NCBI RefSeq assembly: GCF_900475315.1
Contig: NZ_LS483369.1
Coordinates: 1,674,001 to 1,738,000, forward strand
DNA: 64,000 bases
Direction: 5' to 3'
Origin: Neisseria cinerea
GTDB lineage: Bacteria > Pseudomonadota > Gammaproteobacteria > Burkholderiales > Neisseriaceae
How positions within the stretch are numbered: position 1 is the first letter of the stretch; each line of letters begins with the position of its first letter. The position numbers and the translations under genes are program-made. Shown here one piece after another: positions 1-11,685 of this stretch. The notes beneath the pieces are model-generated. The model had not been told where the DNA came from, ran no database searches, and saw only the letters and a program-made list of their open reading frames with translations.

Positions 1-344
1 TGTTGGTGGAAATGGAAATGACGGATGATTCTTGGTATCTTGTAAAGAGTACGCCTCGTGTTTCCGGATTTATCGGAGGAACGGCTAATAAACCCATGCC
101 TATTAGCCAAAGAGAAGCTGAAATTATTTTGCAGCAGGTTCAAACTGGTGCTGAGAAACCCAAACCAAAAATCGAATTTGAAGTTGGTCAGCAGATACGT
201 GTGAATGAGGGACCGTTTGCCGATTTTAATGGTGTTGTTGATGAAGTTAATTATGAGCGGAACAAGTTGCGTGTATCTGTTCAGATATTTGGTCGTGAAA
301 CACCTGTCGAGCTGGAGTTTGGGCAAGTTGAGAAGATTAACTAA
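1..344 (+). CDS. nusG: Transcription termination/antitermination protein NusG, C-terminal part (cut by window edge)
   Basis: The reading frame is open from the first base of the window, so only the last ~113 codons are seen. The C-terminal KOW domain is clear ([20 protein letters not shown], then a beta-barrel ending in EFGQVEKIN). NusG binds RNA polymerase through its missing N-terminal domain, and the KOW domain contacts Rho or ribosomal protein S10. The gene lies just upstream of rplK-rplA, the usual bacterial order secE-nusG-rplK. The N-terminus is outside the window, so no start can be assigned. Confidence 0.95.
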   Translation, partial: LVEMEMTDDSWYLVKSTPRVSGFIGGTANKPMPISQREAEIILQQVQTGAEKPKPKIEFEVGQQIRVNEGPFADFNGVVDEVNYERNKLRVSVQIFGRETPVELEFGQVEKIN

Positions 345-352
345 TTTTATAC

Positions 353-381
353 TTGAAAAATAAGTATTAAAACGATAAAAT
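353..381 (+). promoter_or_regulatory. Predicted sigma-70 promoter for rplK-rplA
   Basis: A -35-like TTGAAA (353-358) and a -10-like TAAAAT (376-381) are separated by 17 bp in the nusG-rplK gap. Transcription would start about 60 nt before rplK and include the hairpin at 400-415. Read from sequence only. Confidence 0.55.
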
Positions 382-399
382 TAAAAATTAATTTGGGGA

Positions 400-415
400 G
401 CGGAAATGGTTCCGC
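400..415 (+). promoter_or_regulatory. Hairpin in the rplK leader, possible L1 feedback site
   Basis: GCGGAA (400-405) pairs with TTCCGC (410-415) around the loop ATGG, in the short leader before rplK. In E. coli, L1 represses its own operon by binding the rplK leader. The position fits, but I have not matched the L1 consensus, so the role is inference. Confidence 0.35.
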
Positions 416-445
416 GTTATACCCGTTTCTAGGAGTCCTATAAAA

Positions 446-880
446 GTGGCAAAGAAAATTATCGGCTACATTAAACTGCAAATTCCTGCAGGTAAAGCCA
501 ATCCATCTCCCCCAGTTGGTCCTGCTTTGGGTCAACGTGGTTTGAATATCATGGAATTCTGTAAAGCATTTAATGCTGCAACCCAAGGTATGGAACCTGG
601 TTTGCCAATTCCAGTTGTTATTACTGCATTTGCGGATAAATCATTCACTTTTGTGATGAAAACCCCGCCGGCTTCTATCTTGTTGAAAAAAGCTGCCGGT
701 CTGCAAAAAGGTAGTTCTAATCCTCTGACTAACAAAGTGGGTAAACTGACCCGCGCTCAGTTGGAAGAAATTGCTAAAACTAAAGAGCCTGATTTGACTG
801 CTGCTGACTTGGATGCTGCTGTTCGTACTATTGCCGGCTCTGCTCGTTCAATGGGTTTGGATGTGGAGGGTGTTGTATAA
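446..880 (+). CDS. rplK: 50S ribosomal protein L11
   Basis: This 144-residue protein is full length for L11. The N-terminal domain has the proline-rich segment ([12 protein letters not shown]) that contacts the thiostrepton-binding loop and factor-binding site. The C-terminal rRNA-binding domain ends with [12 protein letters not shown]. The start is GTG at 446, preceded by AGGAG at 431-435. The stop overlaps the rplA start by one base (TAATG), so the two genes are translationally coupled. L11 sits at the GTPase-associated centre of 23S rRNA and is needed for RelA activation. Confidence 0.98.
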
Positions 881-1575
881 TGGCTAAAGTATCTAAACGC
901 TTGAAAGCTCTGCGCTCTTCTGTTGAAGCTAACAAACTGTACGCAATCGACGAAGCAATTGCTTTGGTTAAAAAAGCTGCTACTGCTAAATTTGACGAGT
1001 CTGTTGACGTGTCTTTCAACCTGGGTGTTGACCCTCGTAAATCTGACCAAGTTATTCGTGGTTCAGTCGTTCTGCCTAAAGGTACCGGTAAAACAACTCG
1101 CGTAGCTGTATTTACTCAAGGTGCAAATGCAGATGCTGCTAAAGAAGCTGGTGCAGATATTGTCGGTTTTGAGGATCTGGCAGCTGAAATCAAAGCTGGT
1201 AACCTGAACTTTGACGTTGTTATTGCTTCTCCTGATGCAATGCGTATTGTTGGTCAGTTGGGTACCATCTTGGGTCCTCGTGGTCTGATGCCAAACCCCA
1301 AAGTAGGTACTGTTACTCCTAACGTTGCTGAAGCAGTTAAAAATGCAAAAGCAGGTCAAGTACAATACCGTACAGATAAAGCCGGTATCGTTCACGCAAC
1401 TATCGGTCGTGCTTCTTTCGCTGAAGCTGACTTGAAAGAAAACTTCAATGCGTTGTTGGATGCTATCGTCAAAGCTAAACCTGCTGCTGCTAAAGGTCAG
1501 TATCTGAAAAAAGTTGCTGTATCCAGCACTATGGGTTTGGGTGTTCGCGTTGATACTGCAAGCGTGAACAACTAA
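880..1575 (+). CDS. rplA: 50S ribosomal protein L1
   Basis: The 231-residue protein matches L1 throughout, including the conserved stretch [20 protein letters not shown]1 forms the mobile stalk that guides deacylated tRNA out of the E site, and in other bacteria it represses rplK-rplA translation. The start ATG overlaps the rplK stop. It is followed by a 223-bp gap containing a hairpin and the L10-type leader. Confidence 0.98.
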   Translation: MAKVSKRLKALRSSVEANKLYAIDEAIALVKKAATAKFDESVDVSFNLGVDPRKSDQVIRGSVVLPKGTGKTTRVAVFTQGANADAAKEAGADIVGFEDLAAEIKAGNLNFDVVIASPDAMRIVGQLGTILGPRGLMPNPKVGTVTPNVAEAVKNAKAGQVQYRTDKAGIVHATIGRASFAEADLKENFNALLDAIVKAKPAAAKGQYLKKVAVSSTMGLGVRVDTASVNN

Positions 1576-1581
1576 GAAATT

Positions 1582-1613
1582 TTCAGGTAATCCGGTTTTC
1601 TGGATTATCTGAA
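1582..1613 (+). terminator. Hairpin after rplA, possible terminator or attenuator
   Basis: TTCAGGTAATCC (1582-1593) pairs with GGATTATCTGAA (1602-1613) with one G-U pair and an 8-nt loop. Only a short T stretch follows, so termination is likely partial. A second perfect small inverted repeat, CTACTTAA/TTAAGTAG, follows at 1620-1637. Confidence 0.4.
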
Positions 1614-1637
1614 TTTGGGCTACTTAAAATTAAGTAG

Positions 1638-1798
1638 ATGTCCAAGACCGTAGGGATCGTAAGATTTAATCGTAACTGCCCTACGCAGACGGTAGTCCTG
1701 AAACACATTGCAAGATTGCTTGTAAGATGTCTTTTTAGGTTACCGCGCTGGTGGGATATCATTTCGGTATCCTGTTTATAAACAGTGGGAGGTAGACC
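1638..1798 (+). promoter_or_regulatory. L10-type mRNA leader before rplJ-rplL
   Basis: The untranslated stretch before rplJ begins TGTCCAAGACCGTAGGGATC and ends with GTGGGAGG just before the TTG start. It has the position and the CCAAGACCGTAGG-type opening of the L10 leader, the structured RNA to which the L10-L7/L12 complex binds to repress its own translation. A covariance search with the Rfam L10_leader model would decide. Confidence 0.6.
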
Positions 1799-2299
1799 TT
1801 GAGTCTCAATATTGAAACCAAGAAAGTGGCCGTAGAGGAAATTAGCGCAGCAATTGCTAACGCTCAAACTCTCGTAGTCGCTGAATATCGCGGTATCAGT
1901 GTTTCCAGCATGACTGAGCTTCGTGCGAATGCACGTAAAGAAGGCGTTTACTTGCGCGTTCTGAAAAATACTCTGGCTCGTCGCGCAGTAGAGGGTACTT
2001 CATTCGCAGGTTTGGCCGATCAAATGGTTGGTCCGTTAGTTTACGCTGCTTCTGAAGATGCTGTTGCTGCTGCTAAAGTGCTGCACCAATTCGCGAAAAA
2101 AGATGACAAAATTGTCGTTAAAGCCGGTTCTTACAATGGTGAAGTAATGAATGCTGCTCAGGTTGCGGAGTTGGCTTCTATTCCAAGTCGCGAAGAGCTG
2201 TTGTCCAAACTGTTGTTCGTTATGCAAGCTCCTGTATCAGGCCTTGCGCGTGGTTTGGCTGCTTTGGCAGAGAAAAAAGCTGGCGAAGAAGCCGCTTAA
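1799..2299 (+). CDS. rplJ: 50S ribosomal protein L10
   Basis: The 166-residue protein is normal length for L10. The N-terminal domain binds 23S rRNA together with L11. The C-terminal helix (from about [14 protein letters not shown] onward) is the platform for L7/L12 dimers. The start is TTG at 1799 with a strong GGGAGG about 6 nt upstream. This start gives the expected N-terminus [14 protein letters not shown], so the rare codon is probably real and may keep translation tunable by the leader. Confidence 0.97.
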   Translation: MSLNIETKKVAVEEISAAIANAQTLVVAEYRGISVSSMTELRANARKEGVYLRVLKNTLARRAVEGTSFAGLADQMVGPLVYAASEDAVAAAKVLHQFAKKDDKIVVKAGSYNGEVMNAAQVAELASIPSREELLSKLLFVMQAPVSGLARGLAALAEKKAGEEAA

Positions 2300-2357
2300 T
2301 CGATTTTGTTTCATTTAATCAATTATTTTTTAATACAATATTTGGAGTATAAATAGC

Positions 2358-2729
2358 ATGGCTATTACTAAAGAAGACATTTTGGAAGCCGTTGGTTCCT
2401 TGACCGTAATGGAATTGAACGACCTGGTTAAAGCTTTTGAAGAAAAATTTGGTGTTTCTGCTGCTGCAGTTGCAGTTGCAGGTCCTGCAGGTGCTGGTGC
2501 AGCTGCTGCTGAAGAAAAAACTGAATTTGACGTAGTATTGGCTTCTGCCGGTGATCAAAAAGTTGGCGTGATTAAAGTTGTCCGCGCTATCACTGGTCTG
2601 GGTCTGAAAGAAGCTAAAGACATCGTTGACGGTGCACCTAAAACTCTGAAAGAAGGTGTTTCTAAAGCTGAAGCTGAAGACATCCAAAAACAACTGGAAG
2701 AAGCCGGCGCTAAAGTCGAAATCAAATAA
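2358..2729 (+). CDS. rplL: 50S ribosomal protein L7/L12
   Basis: The 123-residue acidic protein has the N-terminal dimerisation helices, an Ala/Gly-rich flexible hinge ([17 protein letters not shown]), and the C-terminal factor-binding domain ([20 protein letters not shown]). It recruits EF-Tu, EF-G and other GTPases to the ribosome. It lies 58 bp after rplJ with GGAG before the ATG. A perfect hairpin follows before rpoB. Confidence 0.98.
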   Translation: MAITKEDILEAVGSLTVMELNDLVKAFEEKFGVSAAAVAVAGPAGAGAAAAEEKTEFDVVLASAGDQKVGVIKVVRAITGLGLKEAKDIVDGAPKTLKEGVSKAEAEDIQKQLEEAGAKVEIK

Positions 2730-2745
2730 TTTGATGCTTCCTATG

Positions 2746-2771
2746 AAGGCTGGCAGTTTTCTGCCAGCCTT
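2746..2771 (+). terminator. Perfect hairpin between rplL and rpoB (attenuator or processing site)
   Basis: AAGGCTGGCAG (2746-2756) pairs perfectly with CTGCCAGCCTT (2761-2771) around TTTT. A weak T-rich tail (ATTTTG) follows. In other bacteria the rplL-rpoB junction carries a partial attenuator and an RNase III site that lower rpoBC expression relative to the ribosomal proteins. This hairpin is at that position. Confidence 0.6.
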
Positions 2772-2876
2772 ATTTTGCTTCTTAAAATAAACATCAGCCA
2801 TTGTTTACATTTATTTGCATGGTCTTTATAAAATCATTGCAAATAAATGTAAATATCAGATTGATGCATACCGTTT

Positions 2877-2888
2877 TTCAGACGGCCT
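2877..2888 (-). repeat. DNA uptake sequence (AG type) before rpoB
   Basis: TTCAGACGGCCT is the reverse complement of AGGCCGTCTGAA, a 12-mer DUS of the AG dialect. It lies about 30 bp before the rpoB start and has no inverted partner. Confidence 0.9.
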
Positions 2889-2917
2889 ATTATTTAAAAT
2901 TGCTTTTCGGAGTGTAT

Positions 2918-5900
2918 ATGAGCTATTCGTTTACCGAGAAAAAACGTATCCGTAAGAGTTTTGCAAAGCGAGAGAATGTTTTAGATGTTCCTTTCCTGCT
3001 GGCAACCCAAATTGATTCTTATGCGAAATTTTTGCAGCTGGAAAATGCTTTTGACCAACGCACTGATGATGGTCTGCAAGCAGCATTTAATTCTATTTTC
3101 CCGATTGTGAGCCATAACGGTTATGCGCGCTTGGAGTTTGTGCATTACACATTGGGCGAGCCTTTGTTCGATATTCCTGAATGCCAATTGCGCGGTATTA
3201 CTTATGCTGCTCCATTGCGTGCCCGTATCCGTTTGGTAATTTTGGATAAAGAAGCATCTAAGCCGACTGTAAAAGAAGTTCGTGAAAACGAAGTGTATAT
3301 GGGCGAAATACCATTGATGACGCCAAGTGGCTCTTTTGTTATCAATGGTACGGAGCGCGTGATTGTTTCCCAGCTGCACCGTTCTCCCGGCGTGTTTTTT
3401 GAGCATGACCGTGGTAAAACACATTCTTCCGGTAAGCTGTTGTTCTCTGCTCGTATTATTCCTTACCGTGGTTCATGGTTGGATTTCGAATTTGATCCGA
3501 AAGATTTGCTGTATTTCCGTATCGACCGCCGTCGTAAAATGCCGGTTACGATTTTGTTGAAAGCTTTAGGCTACAACAATGAACAAATTTTGGATATTTT
3601 CTACGACAAAGAAACTTTCTATTTGTCTTCAAACGGTGTTCAAACTGATCTGATTGCAGGCCGTCTGAAAGGTGAAACTGCCAAAGTTGATATCTTGGAT
3701 AAAGAAGGCAATGTACTGGTTGCCAAAGGTAAACGCATTACTGCGAAAAATATCCGTGATATTACCAATGCAGGCTTGACTCGTCTGGATGTAGAGCCAG
3801 AAAGCCTGATAGGCAAAGCATTGGCTGCTGACCTGATTGATCCGGAAACCGGCGAAGTATTGGCTTCTGCTAACGATGAAATTACAGAAGAACTGTTGGC
3901 TAAACTTGATATCCATGGCGTAAAAGAAATTACGACCCTTTATATCAATGAATTGGATCAAGGCGGTTACATCTCCAGCACTCTGCGTACAGACGAAACT
4001 GCTGATCAGCAAGCTGCACGCGTAGCGATTTACCGCATGATGCGTCCTGGCGAACCGCCTACCGAAGAAGCTGTTGAGCAGCTCTTCAACCGCTTGTTCT
4101 TCAGTGAAGACAGCTATGATTTGTCTCGCGTAGGCCGTATGAAATTTAATACGCGTACATACGAGCAAAAACTGTCTGAAGCACAACAAAACTCTTGGTA
4201 TGGCCGTTTGTTGAACGAAACTTTGGCCGGAGCAGCTGAAAAAGGCGGTTACGTTCTGAGCGTTGAAGACATTGTTGCTTCCATTGCTACATTGGTTGAA
4301 CTGCGTAACGGTCATGGCGAAGTAGACGATATTGACCACTTGGGTAATCGTCGTGTTCGTTCTGTGGGTGAGTTGACTGAAAACCAATTCCGCAGCGGTT
4401 TGGCTCGTGTAGAACGTGCAGTTAAAGAGCGTTTAAACCAAGCAGAATCTGAGAACTTGATGCCGCATGACTTGATCAATGCGAAACCTGTTTCTGCCGC
4501 GATTAAAGAATTCTTCGGTTCTAGCCAATTGAGCCAATTTATGGATCAGACCAACCCATTGTCTGAAGTAACCCATAAACGCCGTGTATCTGCATTGGGC
4601 CCGGGCGGTTTGACTCGCGAACGTGCAGGCTTTGAGGTGCGAGACGTACATCCGACCCACTATGGCCGTGTATGTCCTATTGAAACACCTGAAGGTCCAA
4701 ACATTGGTTTGATCAACTCATTGTCCGTTTATGCGCGTACCAATGATTATGGTTTCTTGGAAACTCCTTACCGCCGTGTTGTCGATGGCAAAGTAACTGA
4801 AGAAATCGACTATTTGTCTGCTATCGAAGAAGGCCGTTATGTGATTGCACAGGCAAATGCCGATTTGGACAAAGACGGTAATTTGATTGGTGACTTGGTT
4901 ACTTGTCGTGAAAAAGGCGAAACCATTATGGCAACGCCTGACCGCGTTCAATATATGGACGTGGCAACCGGTCAAGTGGTATCCGTTGCAGCATCTCTGA
5001 TTCCATTCTTGGAACATGATGACGCGAACCGTGCATTGATGGGTGCCAACATGCAACGTCAGGCTGTACCTTGCCTGCGCCCTGAAAAACCGATGGTTGG
5101 TACCGGTATCGAGCGCTCTGTTGCCGTTGACTCTGCAACTGCAATCGTTGCCCGCCGTGGTGGTGTGGTTGAGTATGTAGATGCCAACCGCGTTGTGGTT
5201 CGTGTTCATGACGATGAAGCGACTGCAGGTGAAGTGGGTGTCGATATTTATAACTTGGTTAAATTCACCCGTTCCAACCAATCTACCAACATCAACCAAC
5301 GTCCGGCCGTAAAAGCAGGTGATGTGTTGCAACGTGGTGACTTGGTGGCCGATGGTGCATCTACCGACTTGGGTGAATTGGCTTTGGGTCAAAACATGAC
5401 CATCGCCTTCATGCCATGGAATGGTTACAACTACGAAGACTCGATTCTGATTTCCGAAAAAGTGGCAGCGGACGATCGTTACACTTCGATTCACATTGAA
5501 GAGCTGAACGTTGTTGCACGTGACACTAAATTGGGTGCAGAAGACATTACCCGCGATATTCCGAACTTGTCCGAACGTATGCAAAACCGTTTGGATGAAT
5601 CCGGTATCGTATATATCGGTGCAGAAGTAGAAGCCGGTGACGTCTTGGTAGGTAAAGTAACACCTAAAGGTGAAACCCAACTGACTCCTGAAGAAAAACT
5701 GCTGCGTGCCATCTTCGGCGAAAAAGCATCCGACGTAAAAGATACTTCATTGCGTATGCCTACCGGCATGAGCGGTACCGTTATCGACGTCCAAGTCTTC
5801 ACTCGTGAAGGTATCCAACGCGATAAACGTGCTCAATCCATTATTGATTCTGAATTGAAACGTTACCGTCAAGATTTGGGCGATCAATTGCGTATTTTCG

Positions 5901-7096
5901 ATAATGACGCATTCGACCGTATCGAGCGTATGATCGTCGGCCAAAAAGCCAATGGTGGTCCGATGAAGCTGGCTAAAGGCAGCGAAATCACTACCGAATA
6001 TTTGGCAAGCCTGTCCAGCAAACATGATTGGTTTGATATCCGTCTGGCTGACGAAGACTTGGCCAAACAGTTGGAACTGATTAAATTGAGCCTGCAACAA
6101 AAACGCGAAGAAGCGGATGAGTTGTATGAGATCAAGAAGAAAAAACTGACCCAAGGCGACGAGCTGCAACCGGGCGTACAAAAAATGGTGAAAGTATTTA
6201 TCGCCATCAAACGCCGTCTGCAAGCCGGTGACAAAATGGCGGGTCGCCACGGTAACAAAGGTGTGGTATCACGCATTCTGCCAGTTGAAGACATGCCTTA
6301 CATGGCTGACGGCCGTCCGGTAGACATCGTACTGAACCCGTTGGGCGTACCTTCCCGTATGAACATCGGTCAAATTTTGGAAGTTCACTTGGGTTGGGCG
6401 GCAAAAGGTATCGGCGAACGCATCGACCGTATGCTGAAAGAGCAACGCAAAGCCAGCGAGCTGCGTGAGTTCTTGAACAAACTCTACAACGGCAGCGGTA
6501 AGAAAGAAGATTTGGACAGCCTGACAGATGAAGAAATCATCGAATTGGCTTCTAACCTGCGCAAAGGTGCATCTTTCGCATCTCCTGTATTCGACGGTGC
6601 GAAAGAGTCTGAAATCCGCGAAATGTTGAATTTGGCTTACCCAAGCGAAGATCCTGAGGTTGAGAAACTGGGCTTCAACGACAGTAAAACTCAAATCACG
6701 TTGTATGACGGCCGTTCAGGCGAAGCATTTGACCGCAAGGTTACAGTCGGTGTGATGCACTATCTGAAACTGCACCACTTGGTTGACGAAAAAATGCACG
6801 CCCGTTCTACCGGTCCATACAGTCTGGTTACCCAGCAGCCTTTGGGCGGTAAAGCTCAGTTCGGTGGCCAACGTTTCGGTGAGATGGAGGTTTGGGCATT
6901 GGAAGCATACGGTGCGGCATACACGCTGCAAGAGATGCTGACAGTGAAGTCTGACGACGTGAACGGCCGTACCAAAATGTACGAAAACATCGTCAAAGGC
7001 GAACACAAAATCGATGCCGGTATGCCTGAATCCTTCAACGTATTGGTTAAAGAGATTCGCTCACTGGGCTTGGATATCGATTTGGAACGCTACTAA
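2918..7096 (+). CDS. rpoB: DNA-directed RNA polymerase subunit beta
   Basis: The 1392-residue protein is the full catalytic beta subunit. The frame is open upstream to 2801, but the start was set at ATG 2918. It has CGGAG 5 nt upstream and gives the normal N-terminus ([15 protein letters not shown]). The rifampicin region reads [20 protein letters not shown], with the Asp, His and Ser that are changed in resistant isolates all present, so it looks rifampicin-susceptible. The C-terminal region contains [20 protein letters not shown], which docks on beta'. It is co-transcribed with rpoC, 156 bp downstream. Confidence 0.98.
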   Translation: MSYSFTEKKRIRKSFAKRENVLDVPFLLATQIDSYAKFLQLENAFDQRTDDGLQAAFNSIFPIVSHNGYARLEFVHYTLGEPLFDIPECQLRGITYAAPLRARIRLVILDKEASKPTVKEVRENEVYMGEIPLMTPSGSFVINGTERVIVSQLHRSPGVFFEHDRGKTHSSGKLLFSARIIPYRGSWLDFEFDPKDLLYFRIDRRRKMPVTILLKALGYNNEQILDIFYDKETFYLSSNGVQTDLIAGRLKGETAKVDILDKEGNVLVAKGKRITAKNIRDITNAGLTRLDVEPESLIGKALAADLIDPETGEVLASANDEITEELLAKLDIHGVKEITTLYINELDQGGYISSTLRTDETADQQAARVAIYRMMRPGEPPTEEAVEQLFNRLFFSEDSYDLSRVGRMKFNTRTYEQKLSEAQQNSWYGRLLNETLAGAAEKGGYVLSVEDIVASIATLVELRNGHGEVDDIDHLGNRRVRSVGELTENQFRSGLARVERAVKERLNQAESENLMPHDLINAKPVSAAIKEFFGSSQLSQFMDQTNPLSEVTHKRRVSALGPGGLTRERAGFEVRDVHPTHYGRVCPIETPEGPNIGLINSLSVYARTNDYGFLETPYRRVVDGKVTEEIDYLSAIEEGRYVIAQANADLDKDGNLIGDLVTCREKGETIMATPDRVQYMDVATGQVVSVAASLIPFLEHDDANRALMGANMQRQAVPCLRPEKPMVGTGIERSVAVDSATAIVARRGGVVEYVDANRVVVRVHDDEATAGEVGVDIYNLVKFTRSNQSTNINQRPAVKAGDVLQRGDLVADGASTDLGELALGQNMTIAFMPWNGYNYEDSILISEKVAADDRYTSIHIEELNVVARDTKLGAEDITRDIPNLSERMQNRLDESGIVYIGAEVEAGDVLVGKVTPKGETQLTPEEKLLRAIFGEKASDVKDTSLRMPTGMSGTVIDVQVFTREGIQRDKRAQSIIDSELKRYRQDLGDQLRIFDNDAFDRIERMIVGQKANGGPMKLAKGSEITTEYLASLSSKHDWFDIRLADEDLAKQLELIKLSLQQKREEADELYEIKKKKLTQGDELQPGVQKMVKVFIAIKRRLQAGDKMAGRHGNKGVVSRILPVEDMPYMADGRPVDIVLNPLGVPSRMNIGQILEVHLGWAAKGIGERIDRMLKEQRKASELREFLNKLYNGSGKKEDLDSLTDEEIIELASNLRKGASFASPVFDGAKESEIREMLNLAYPSEDPEVEKLGFNDSKTQITLYDGRSGEAFDRKVTVGVMHYLKLHHLVDEKMHARSTGPYSLVTQQPLGGKAQFGGQRFGEMEVWALEAYGAAYTLQEMLTVKSDDVNGRTKMYENIVKGEHKIDAGMPESFNVLVKEIRSLGLDIDLERY

Positions 7097-7103
7097 ACAG
7101 AAG

Positions 7104-7135
7104 TTTTCAGACGGCCTTTTAAGGTCGTCTGAAAA
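7104..7135. repeat. Inverted DUS pair between rpoB and rpoC, one arm a dialect variant
   Basis: The left arm TTTTCAGACGGCCTT (7104-7118) pairs with AAGGTCGTCTGAAAA (7121-7135). The left arm is the AG-type DUS. The right arm is AGGTCGTCTGAA, the form used as the mucosa-type dialect, and the single difference leaves a G-U pair in RNA. A further single AGGCCGTCTGAA lies at 7172-7183. Such pairs can act as terminators, but no T-run follows here and rpoC must be read through. Confidence 0.8.
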
Positions 7136-7171
7136 AGCGGTTTCAGAATAAGAATGAAGCAATCGGCATTT

Positions 7172-7183
7172 AGGCCGTCTGAA
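7172..7183 (+). repeat. DNA uptake sequence (AG type) before rpoC
   Basis: A single AGGCCGTCTGAA in the rpoB-rpoC gap, about 70 bp before the rpoC start. Confidence 0.9.
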
Positions 7184-7252
7184 ATCAAAAGTATCGTTTC
7201 TCAATATCGAAAATCCGCCATGCGGTAAAAATACTTCCTTCAAGGAGCAAAA

Positions 7253-10200
7253 ATGAATTTGTTGAACTTATTTAATCCGTTGCAAACTGCCGGCATGGAA
7301 GAAGAGTTTGATGCCATCAAAATCGGTATTGCCTCTCCCGAAACCATCCGCTCATGGTCTTACGGCGAAGTTAAAAAACCTGAAACCATCAACTACCGTA
7401 CGTTCAAACCTGAGCGCGACGGTTTGTTCTGCGCCAAAATCTTTGGCCCGGTCAAAGACTATGAATGTTTGTGCGGTAAATACAAACGCTTGAAATTTAA
7501 AGGCGTAACCTGTGAAAAATGTGGCGTAGAAGTGACCCTGTCCAAAGTACGCCGCGAACGCATGGGCCACATTGAATTGGCTGCACCAGTTGCACACATT
7601 TGGTTCTTGAAATCCCTGCCTTCCCGCTTGGGTATGGTACTGGACATGACTTTGCGCGACATCGAACGCGTATTGTACTTTGAAGCATTTGTGGTAACCG
7701 ATCCCGGCATGACTCCGTTGCAACGTCGTCAATTGTTGACTGAAGACGATTACTACAACAAACTGGACGAATACGGCGATGACTTTGATGCCAAAATGGG
7801 TGCAGAAGGTATCCGCGAATTGCTGCGCACCTTGGATATTACCGGTGAAATCGAAATCCTTCGTCAAGAGCTGGAATCTACCGGTTCTGACACCAAAATC
7901 AAAAAAATCGCCAAACGTTTGAAAGTATTGGAAGCCTTCCACCGTTCCGGTATGAAACTGGAATGGATGATTATGGACGTGCTGCCGGTATTGCCGCCTG
8001 ATTTGCGTCCGTTGGTTCCATTAGATGGCGGTCGTTTTGCCACTTCCGATTTGAACGATTTATACCGTCGCGTCATCAACCGTAACAACCGTCTGAAACG
8101 ACTGCTGGAACTGCACGCTCCTGACATCATTGTTCGCAATGAAAAACGTATGTTGCAAGAAGCGGTTGACTCGCTGTTGGATAACGGCCGTCGCGGTAAA
8201 GCCATGACCGGTGCCAACAAGCGTCCACTGAAATCATTGGCAGACATGATTAAAGGTAAGGGCGGTCGTTTCCGCCAAAACCTGCTGGGTAAACGTGTGG
8301 ACTACTCCGGTCGTTCCGTGATTACCGTAGGTCCATACCTGCGTCTGCACCAATGCGGTCTGCCGAAAAAAATGGCTTTGGAACTGTTCAAGCCGTTCAT
8401 TTTCCATAAACTGGAAAAACAAGGTTTGGCATCTACCGTTAAAGCAGCGAAAAAATTGGTAGAGCAAGAAGTACCAGAAGTATGGGACATCTTGGAAGAA
8501 GTCATTCGCGAACATCCGATTATGCTGAACCGTGCGCCGACCCTGCACCGTTTGGGTATTCAAGCGTTTGAACCTATCCTGATTGAAGGTAAAGCCATTC
8601 AGCTGCATCCGTTGGTATGTGCCGCGTTTAACGCCGACTTTGACGGTGACCAAATGGCGGTACATGTTCCATTGAGCTTGGAAGCGCAAATGGAAGCACG
8701 CACGCTGATGCTGGCTTCAAATAACGTATTGTCTCCAGCTAACGGCGAACCAATCATCGTACCTTCTCAAGATATCGTATTGGGTCTGTACTACATGACC
8801 CGCGACCGTATCAATGCTAAAGGCGAAGGTAGCCTGTTTGCTGATGTGAAAGAAGTGCATCGTGCATACCATACCAAACAGGTTGAACTGGGTACGAAAA
8901 TTACCGTACGTCTGCGCGAATGGGTGAAAAACGAAGCAGGTGAGTTTGAGCCTGTCGTTAACCGTTATGAAACAACCGTCGGCCGTGCATTGTTGAGCGA
9001 AATCTTGCCTAAAGGCCTGCCGTTCGAGTACATCAACAAAGCGCTGAAGAAAAAAGAAATTTCTAAACTAATTAACGCATCATTCCGTCTGTGCGGCTTG
9101 CGTGACACAGTTATTTTCGCCGACCACCTGATGTATACCGGTTTCGGTTTTGCGGCTAAAGGCGGTATTTCCATTGCGGTTGACGATATGGAAATTCCGA
9201 AAGAAAAAGCAGCCTTGCTGGCCGAGGCTAATGCCGAAGTTAAAGAAATCGAAGACCAATACCGTCAAGGTTTGGTAACCAACGGCGAACGTTACAACAA
9301 AGTGGTCGATATTTGGGGTCGTGCCGGCGATAAGATTGCTAAAGCGATGATGGACAACCTGTCCAAACAAAAAGTCATCGACCGTGACGGCAACGAAGTT
9401 GATCAAGAGTCCTTCAACTCTATTTACATGATGGCCGACTCTGGTGCCCGTGGTTCTGCGGCTCAGATTAAACAGTTGTCCGGTATGCGTGGTTTGATGG
9501 CTAAACCTGACGGCTCGATTATTGAAACGCCGATTACCTCAAACTTCCGCGAAGGTCTGACCGTATTGCAATACTTTATTGCGACCCACGGTGCACGTAA
9601 GGGTTTGGCGGATACCGCATTGAAAACCGCGAACTCCGGTTACCTGACCCGTCGTCTGGTAGATGTAACTCAAGACTTGGTCGTTGTTGAAGACGATTGC
9701 GGTACTTCAGACGGCTTTGTCATGAAGGCAGTGGTACAAGGCGGTGATGTAATTGAAGCATTGCGCGATCGTATTTTGGGTCGTGTTACCGCGTCTGACG
9801 TTGTCGATCCGTCAAGTGGCGAAACATTGGTTGAAGCAGGCACGTTGTTGACTGAAAAACTGGTAGATATGATCGACCAATCCGGTGTCGATGAAGTCAA
9901 AGTCCGTACTCCGATTACTTGTAAAACCCGACATGGCTTGTGTGCGCACTGTTATGGTCGCGACTTGGCACGCGGTAAGCTGGTTAACGCCGGTGAGGCA
10001 GTTGGTGTGATTGCTGCACAATCCATTGGTGAACCGGGTACCCAGTTGACCATGCGTACGTTCCACATCGGTGGTGCGGCATCCCGTGCGGCAGCAGCCA
10101 GCCAAGTTGAAGCCAAATCCAACGGTACGGCACGTTTCAGCAGCCAGATGCGTTACGTTGCCAACAATAAAGGCGAATTGGTTGTCATCGGCCGCTCTTG

Positions 10201-11428
10201 CGAAGTCGTGATTCACGACGATATCGGTCGCGAACGTGAACGTCACAAAGTACCTTACGGTGCAATCCTGCTGGTACAAGACGGCGCAGCCATTAAAGCC
10301 GGCCAAACGTTGGCAACTTGGGATCCGCATACCCGTCCGATGATTACCGAACACGCAGGTTGGGTGAAATTCGAAAACGTGGAAGAGGGTGTAACCGTTG
10401 CCAAACAAACTGACGATGTAACCGGTTTGTCCACTTTGGTGGTGATTGACGGTAAACGCCGTTCCAGCAGCGCATCCAAACTGCTGCGTCCGACTGTGAA
10501 ACTGTTGGATGAAAACGGTCTGGAAATCTGTATCCCGGGTACTTCTACTCCGGTATCCATGGCATTCCCAGTGGGCGCTGTGATTACCGTACGCGAAGGT
10601 CAGGAAATCGGTAAAGGTGACGTATTGGCGCGTATTCCGCAAGCCTCTTCCAAAACCCGCGACATTACCGGTGGTCTGCCGCGCGTTGCCGAGCTGTTTG
10701 AAGCACGCGTGCCGAAAGATGCAGGTATGCTGGCGGAAATTACCGGTACCGTTTCCTTCGGCAAAGAGACCAAAGGCAAGCAACGTCTGATTATCACTGA
10801 CGTGGACGGTGTAGCATACGAGACTTTGATTTCCAAAGAGAAACAAATTCTGGTACACGACGGTCAAGTGGTAAACCGCGGTGAAACCATCGTGGACGGA
10901 GCTGTTGATCCGCATGATATTCTGCGTCTGCAAGGTATCGAAGCACTGGCACGCTACATTGTTCAAGAGGTGCAAGAGGTTTACCGTCTGCAAGGTGTGA
11001 AGATTTCCGATAAACACATCGAAGTCATCATCCGTCAGATGCTGCGCCGTGTGAATATTGTCGATTCAGGAGAAACCGAATTCATTACCGGTGAGCAAGT
11101 CGAACGCGGCGATGTGATGACAGCCAATGAAAAAGCGTTGGAGGAAGGTAAAGAGCCGGCACGTTACGAAAACGTATTGTTGGGTATTACCAAAGCCTCC
11201 CTGTCTACCGACAGCTTCATTTCTGCTGCATCGTTCCAAGAAACGACCCGCGTTCTGACCGAAGCCGCCATCATGGGCAAACAAGACGAGTTGCGTGGTC
11301 TGAAAGAGAACGTAATTGTCGGTCGTTTGATTCCTGCCGGTACTGGTTTGACTTACCACCGCAGCCGTCATCAACAATGGCAAGAGGTGGAGCAGGAGAC
11401 TGCTGAAACCCAAGTAACGGATGAATAA
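7253..11428 (+). CDS. rpoC: DNA-directed RNA polymerase subunit beta'
   Basis: The 1391-residue protein is the full beta' subunit. An N-terminal zinc site is visible ([19 protein letters not shown]). The absolutely conserved active-site motif NADFDGDQM, whose aspartates bind the catalytic magnesium, is near residue 460. A second zinc cluster lies further on ([15 protein letters not shown]). Start ATG follows AAGGAGC. A DUS core (TTCAGACGGC, 9706-9715) sits inside the coding sequence. A strong terminator follows. Confidence 0.98.
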   Translation: MNLLNLFNPLQTAGMEEEFDAIKIGIASPETIRSWSYGEVKKPETINYRTFKPERDGLFCAKIFGPVKDYECLCGKYKRLKFKGVTCEKCGVEVTLSKVRRERMGHIELAAPVAHIWFLKSLPSRLGMVLDMTLRDIERVLYFEAFVVTDPGMTPLQRRQLLTEDDYYNKLDEYGDDFDAKMGAEGIRELLRTLDITGEIEILRQELESTGSDTKIKKIAKRLKVLEAFHRSGMKLEWMIMDVLPVLPPDLRPLVPLDGGRFATSDLNDLYRRVINRNNRLKRLLELHAPDIIVRNEKRMLQEAVDSLLDNGRRGKAMTGANKRPLKSLADMIKGKGGRFRQNLLGKRVDYSGRSVITVGPYLRLHQCGLPKKMALELFKPFIFHKLEKQGLASTVKAAKKLVEQEVPEVWDILEEVIREHPIMLNRAPTLHRLGIQAFEPILIEGKAIQLHPLVCAAFNADFDGDQMAVHVPLSLEAQMEARTLMLASNNVLSPANGEPIIVPSQDIVLGLYYMTRDRINAKGEGSLFADVKEVHRAYHTKQVELGTKITVRLREWVKNEAGEFEPVVNRYETTVGRALLSEILPKGLPFEYINKALKKKEISKLINASFRLCGLRDTVIFADHLMYTGFGFAAKGGISIAVDDMEIPKEKAALLAEANAEVKEIEDQYRQGLVTNGERYNKVVDIWGRAGDKIAKAMMDNLSKQKVIDRDGNEVDQESFNSIYMMADSGARGSAAQIKQLSGMRGLMAKPDGSIIETPITSNFREGLTVLQYFIATHGARKGLADTALKTANSGYLTRRLVDVTQDLVVVEDDCGTSDGFVMKAVVQGGDVIEALRDRILGRVTASDVVDPSSGETLVEAGTLLTEKLVDMIDQSGVDEVKVRTPITCKTRHGLCAHCYGRDLARGKLVNAGEAVGVIAAQSIGEPGTQLTMRTFHIGGAASRAAAASQVEAKSNGTARFSSQMRYVANNKGELVVIGRSCEVVIHDDIGRERERHKVPYGAILLVQDGAAIKAGQTLATWDPHTRPMITEHAGWVKFENVEEGVTVAKQTDDVTGLSTLVVIDGKRRSSSASKLLRPTVKLLDENGLEICIPGTSTPVSMAFPVGAVITVREGQEIGKGDVLARIPQASSKTRDITGGLPRVAELFEARVPKDAGMLAEITGTVSFGKETKGKQRLIITDVDGVAYETLISKEKQILVHDGQVVNRGETIVDGAVDPHDILRLQGIEALARYIVQEVQEVYRLQGVKISDKHIEVIIRQMLRRVNIVDSGETEFITGEQVERGDVMTANEKALEEGKEPARYENVLLGITKASLSTDSFISAASFQETTRVLTEAAIMGKQDELRGLKENVIVGRLIPAGTGLTYHRSRHQQWQEVEQETAETQVTDE

Positions 11429-11451
11429 TCTTTGGTGCGTTTATCCAATAC

Positions 11452-11484
11452 AAAACCGCAAGCTTTAAGCTTGCGGTTTTTCTT
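11452..11484 (+). terminator. Rho-independent terminator after rpoC
   Basis: AAAACCGCAAGCTT (11452-11465) pairs with AAGCTTGCGGTTTT (11467-11480), followed by TCTTT. The A-tract, GC-rich stem and T-tail are typical. A DUS copy (TTCAGACGGCAT, 11484-11495) abuts it. Confidence 0.85.
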
Positions 11485-11495
11485 TCAGACGGCAT
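11484..11495 (-). repeat. DNA uptake sequence (AT type) after rpoC
   Basis: TTCAGACGGCAT, the reverse complement of ATGCCGTCTGAA, directly after the rpoC terminator. The remaining bases to the str promoter (about 11496-11600) show no gene. Confidence 0.9.
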
Positions 11496-11600
11496 TTAAA
11501 TTATTAGTGATTTCCTTTCTGGTAATAGTTGTTTATGAGTATAAGGGACCTAAATGTTTATCTGAAAAAAGAAAAATGATGAATCTTCCTGATCTTGCGC

Positions 11601-11630
11601 TTGACTGTATGCTTGCAATAAAAATATAAT
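11601..11630 (+). promoter_or_regulatory. Predicted strong promoter of the str operon
   Basis: TTGACT (11601-11606) and a perfect TATAAT (11625-11630) are separated by 18 bp, about 55 bp before rpsL and downstream of the rpoC terminator. This is a near-consensus sigma-70 promoter for rpsL-rpsG-fusA-tuf-rpsJ. Confidence 0.75.
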
Positions 11631-11685
11631 TCCACTCTTGTCGACATGGTGTCGGCAAGTATTTAACTCAACAGGACGAGAAAAT

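Noticed and set aside
2801-2917. N-terminal extension of RpoB by 39 codons
   Set aside because: The extension contains a DUS and hydrophobic sequence foreign to the family; ATG 2918 has a good ribosome site and the family N-terminus.
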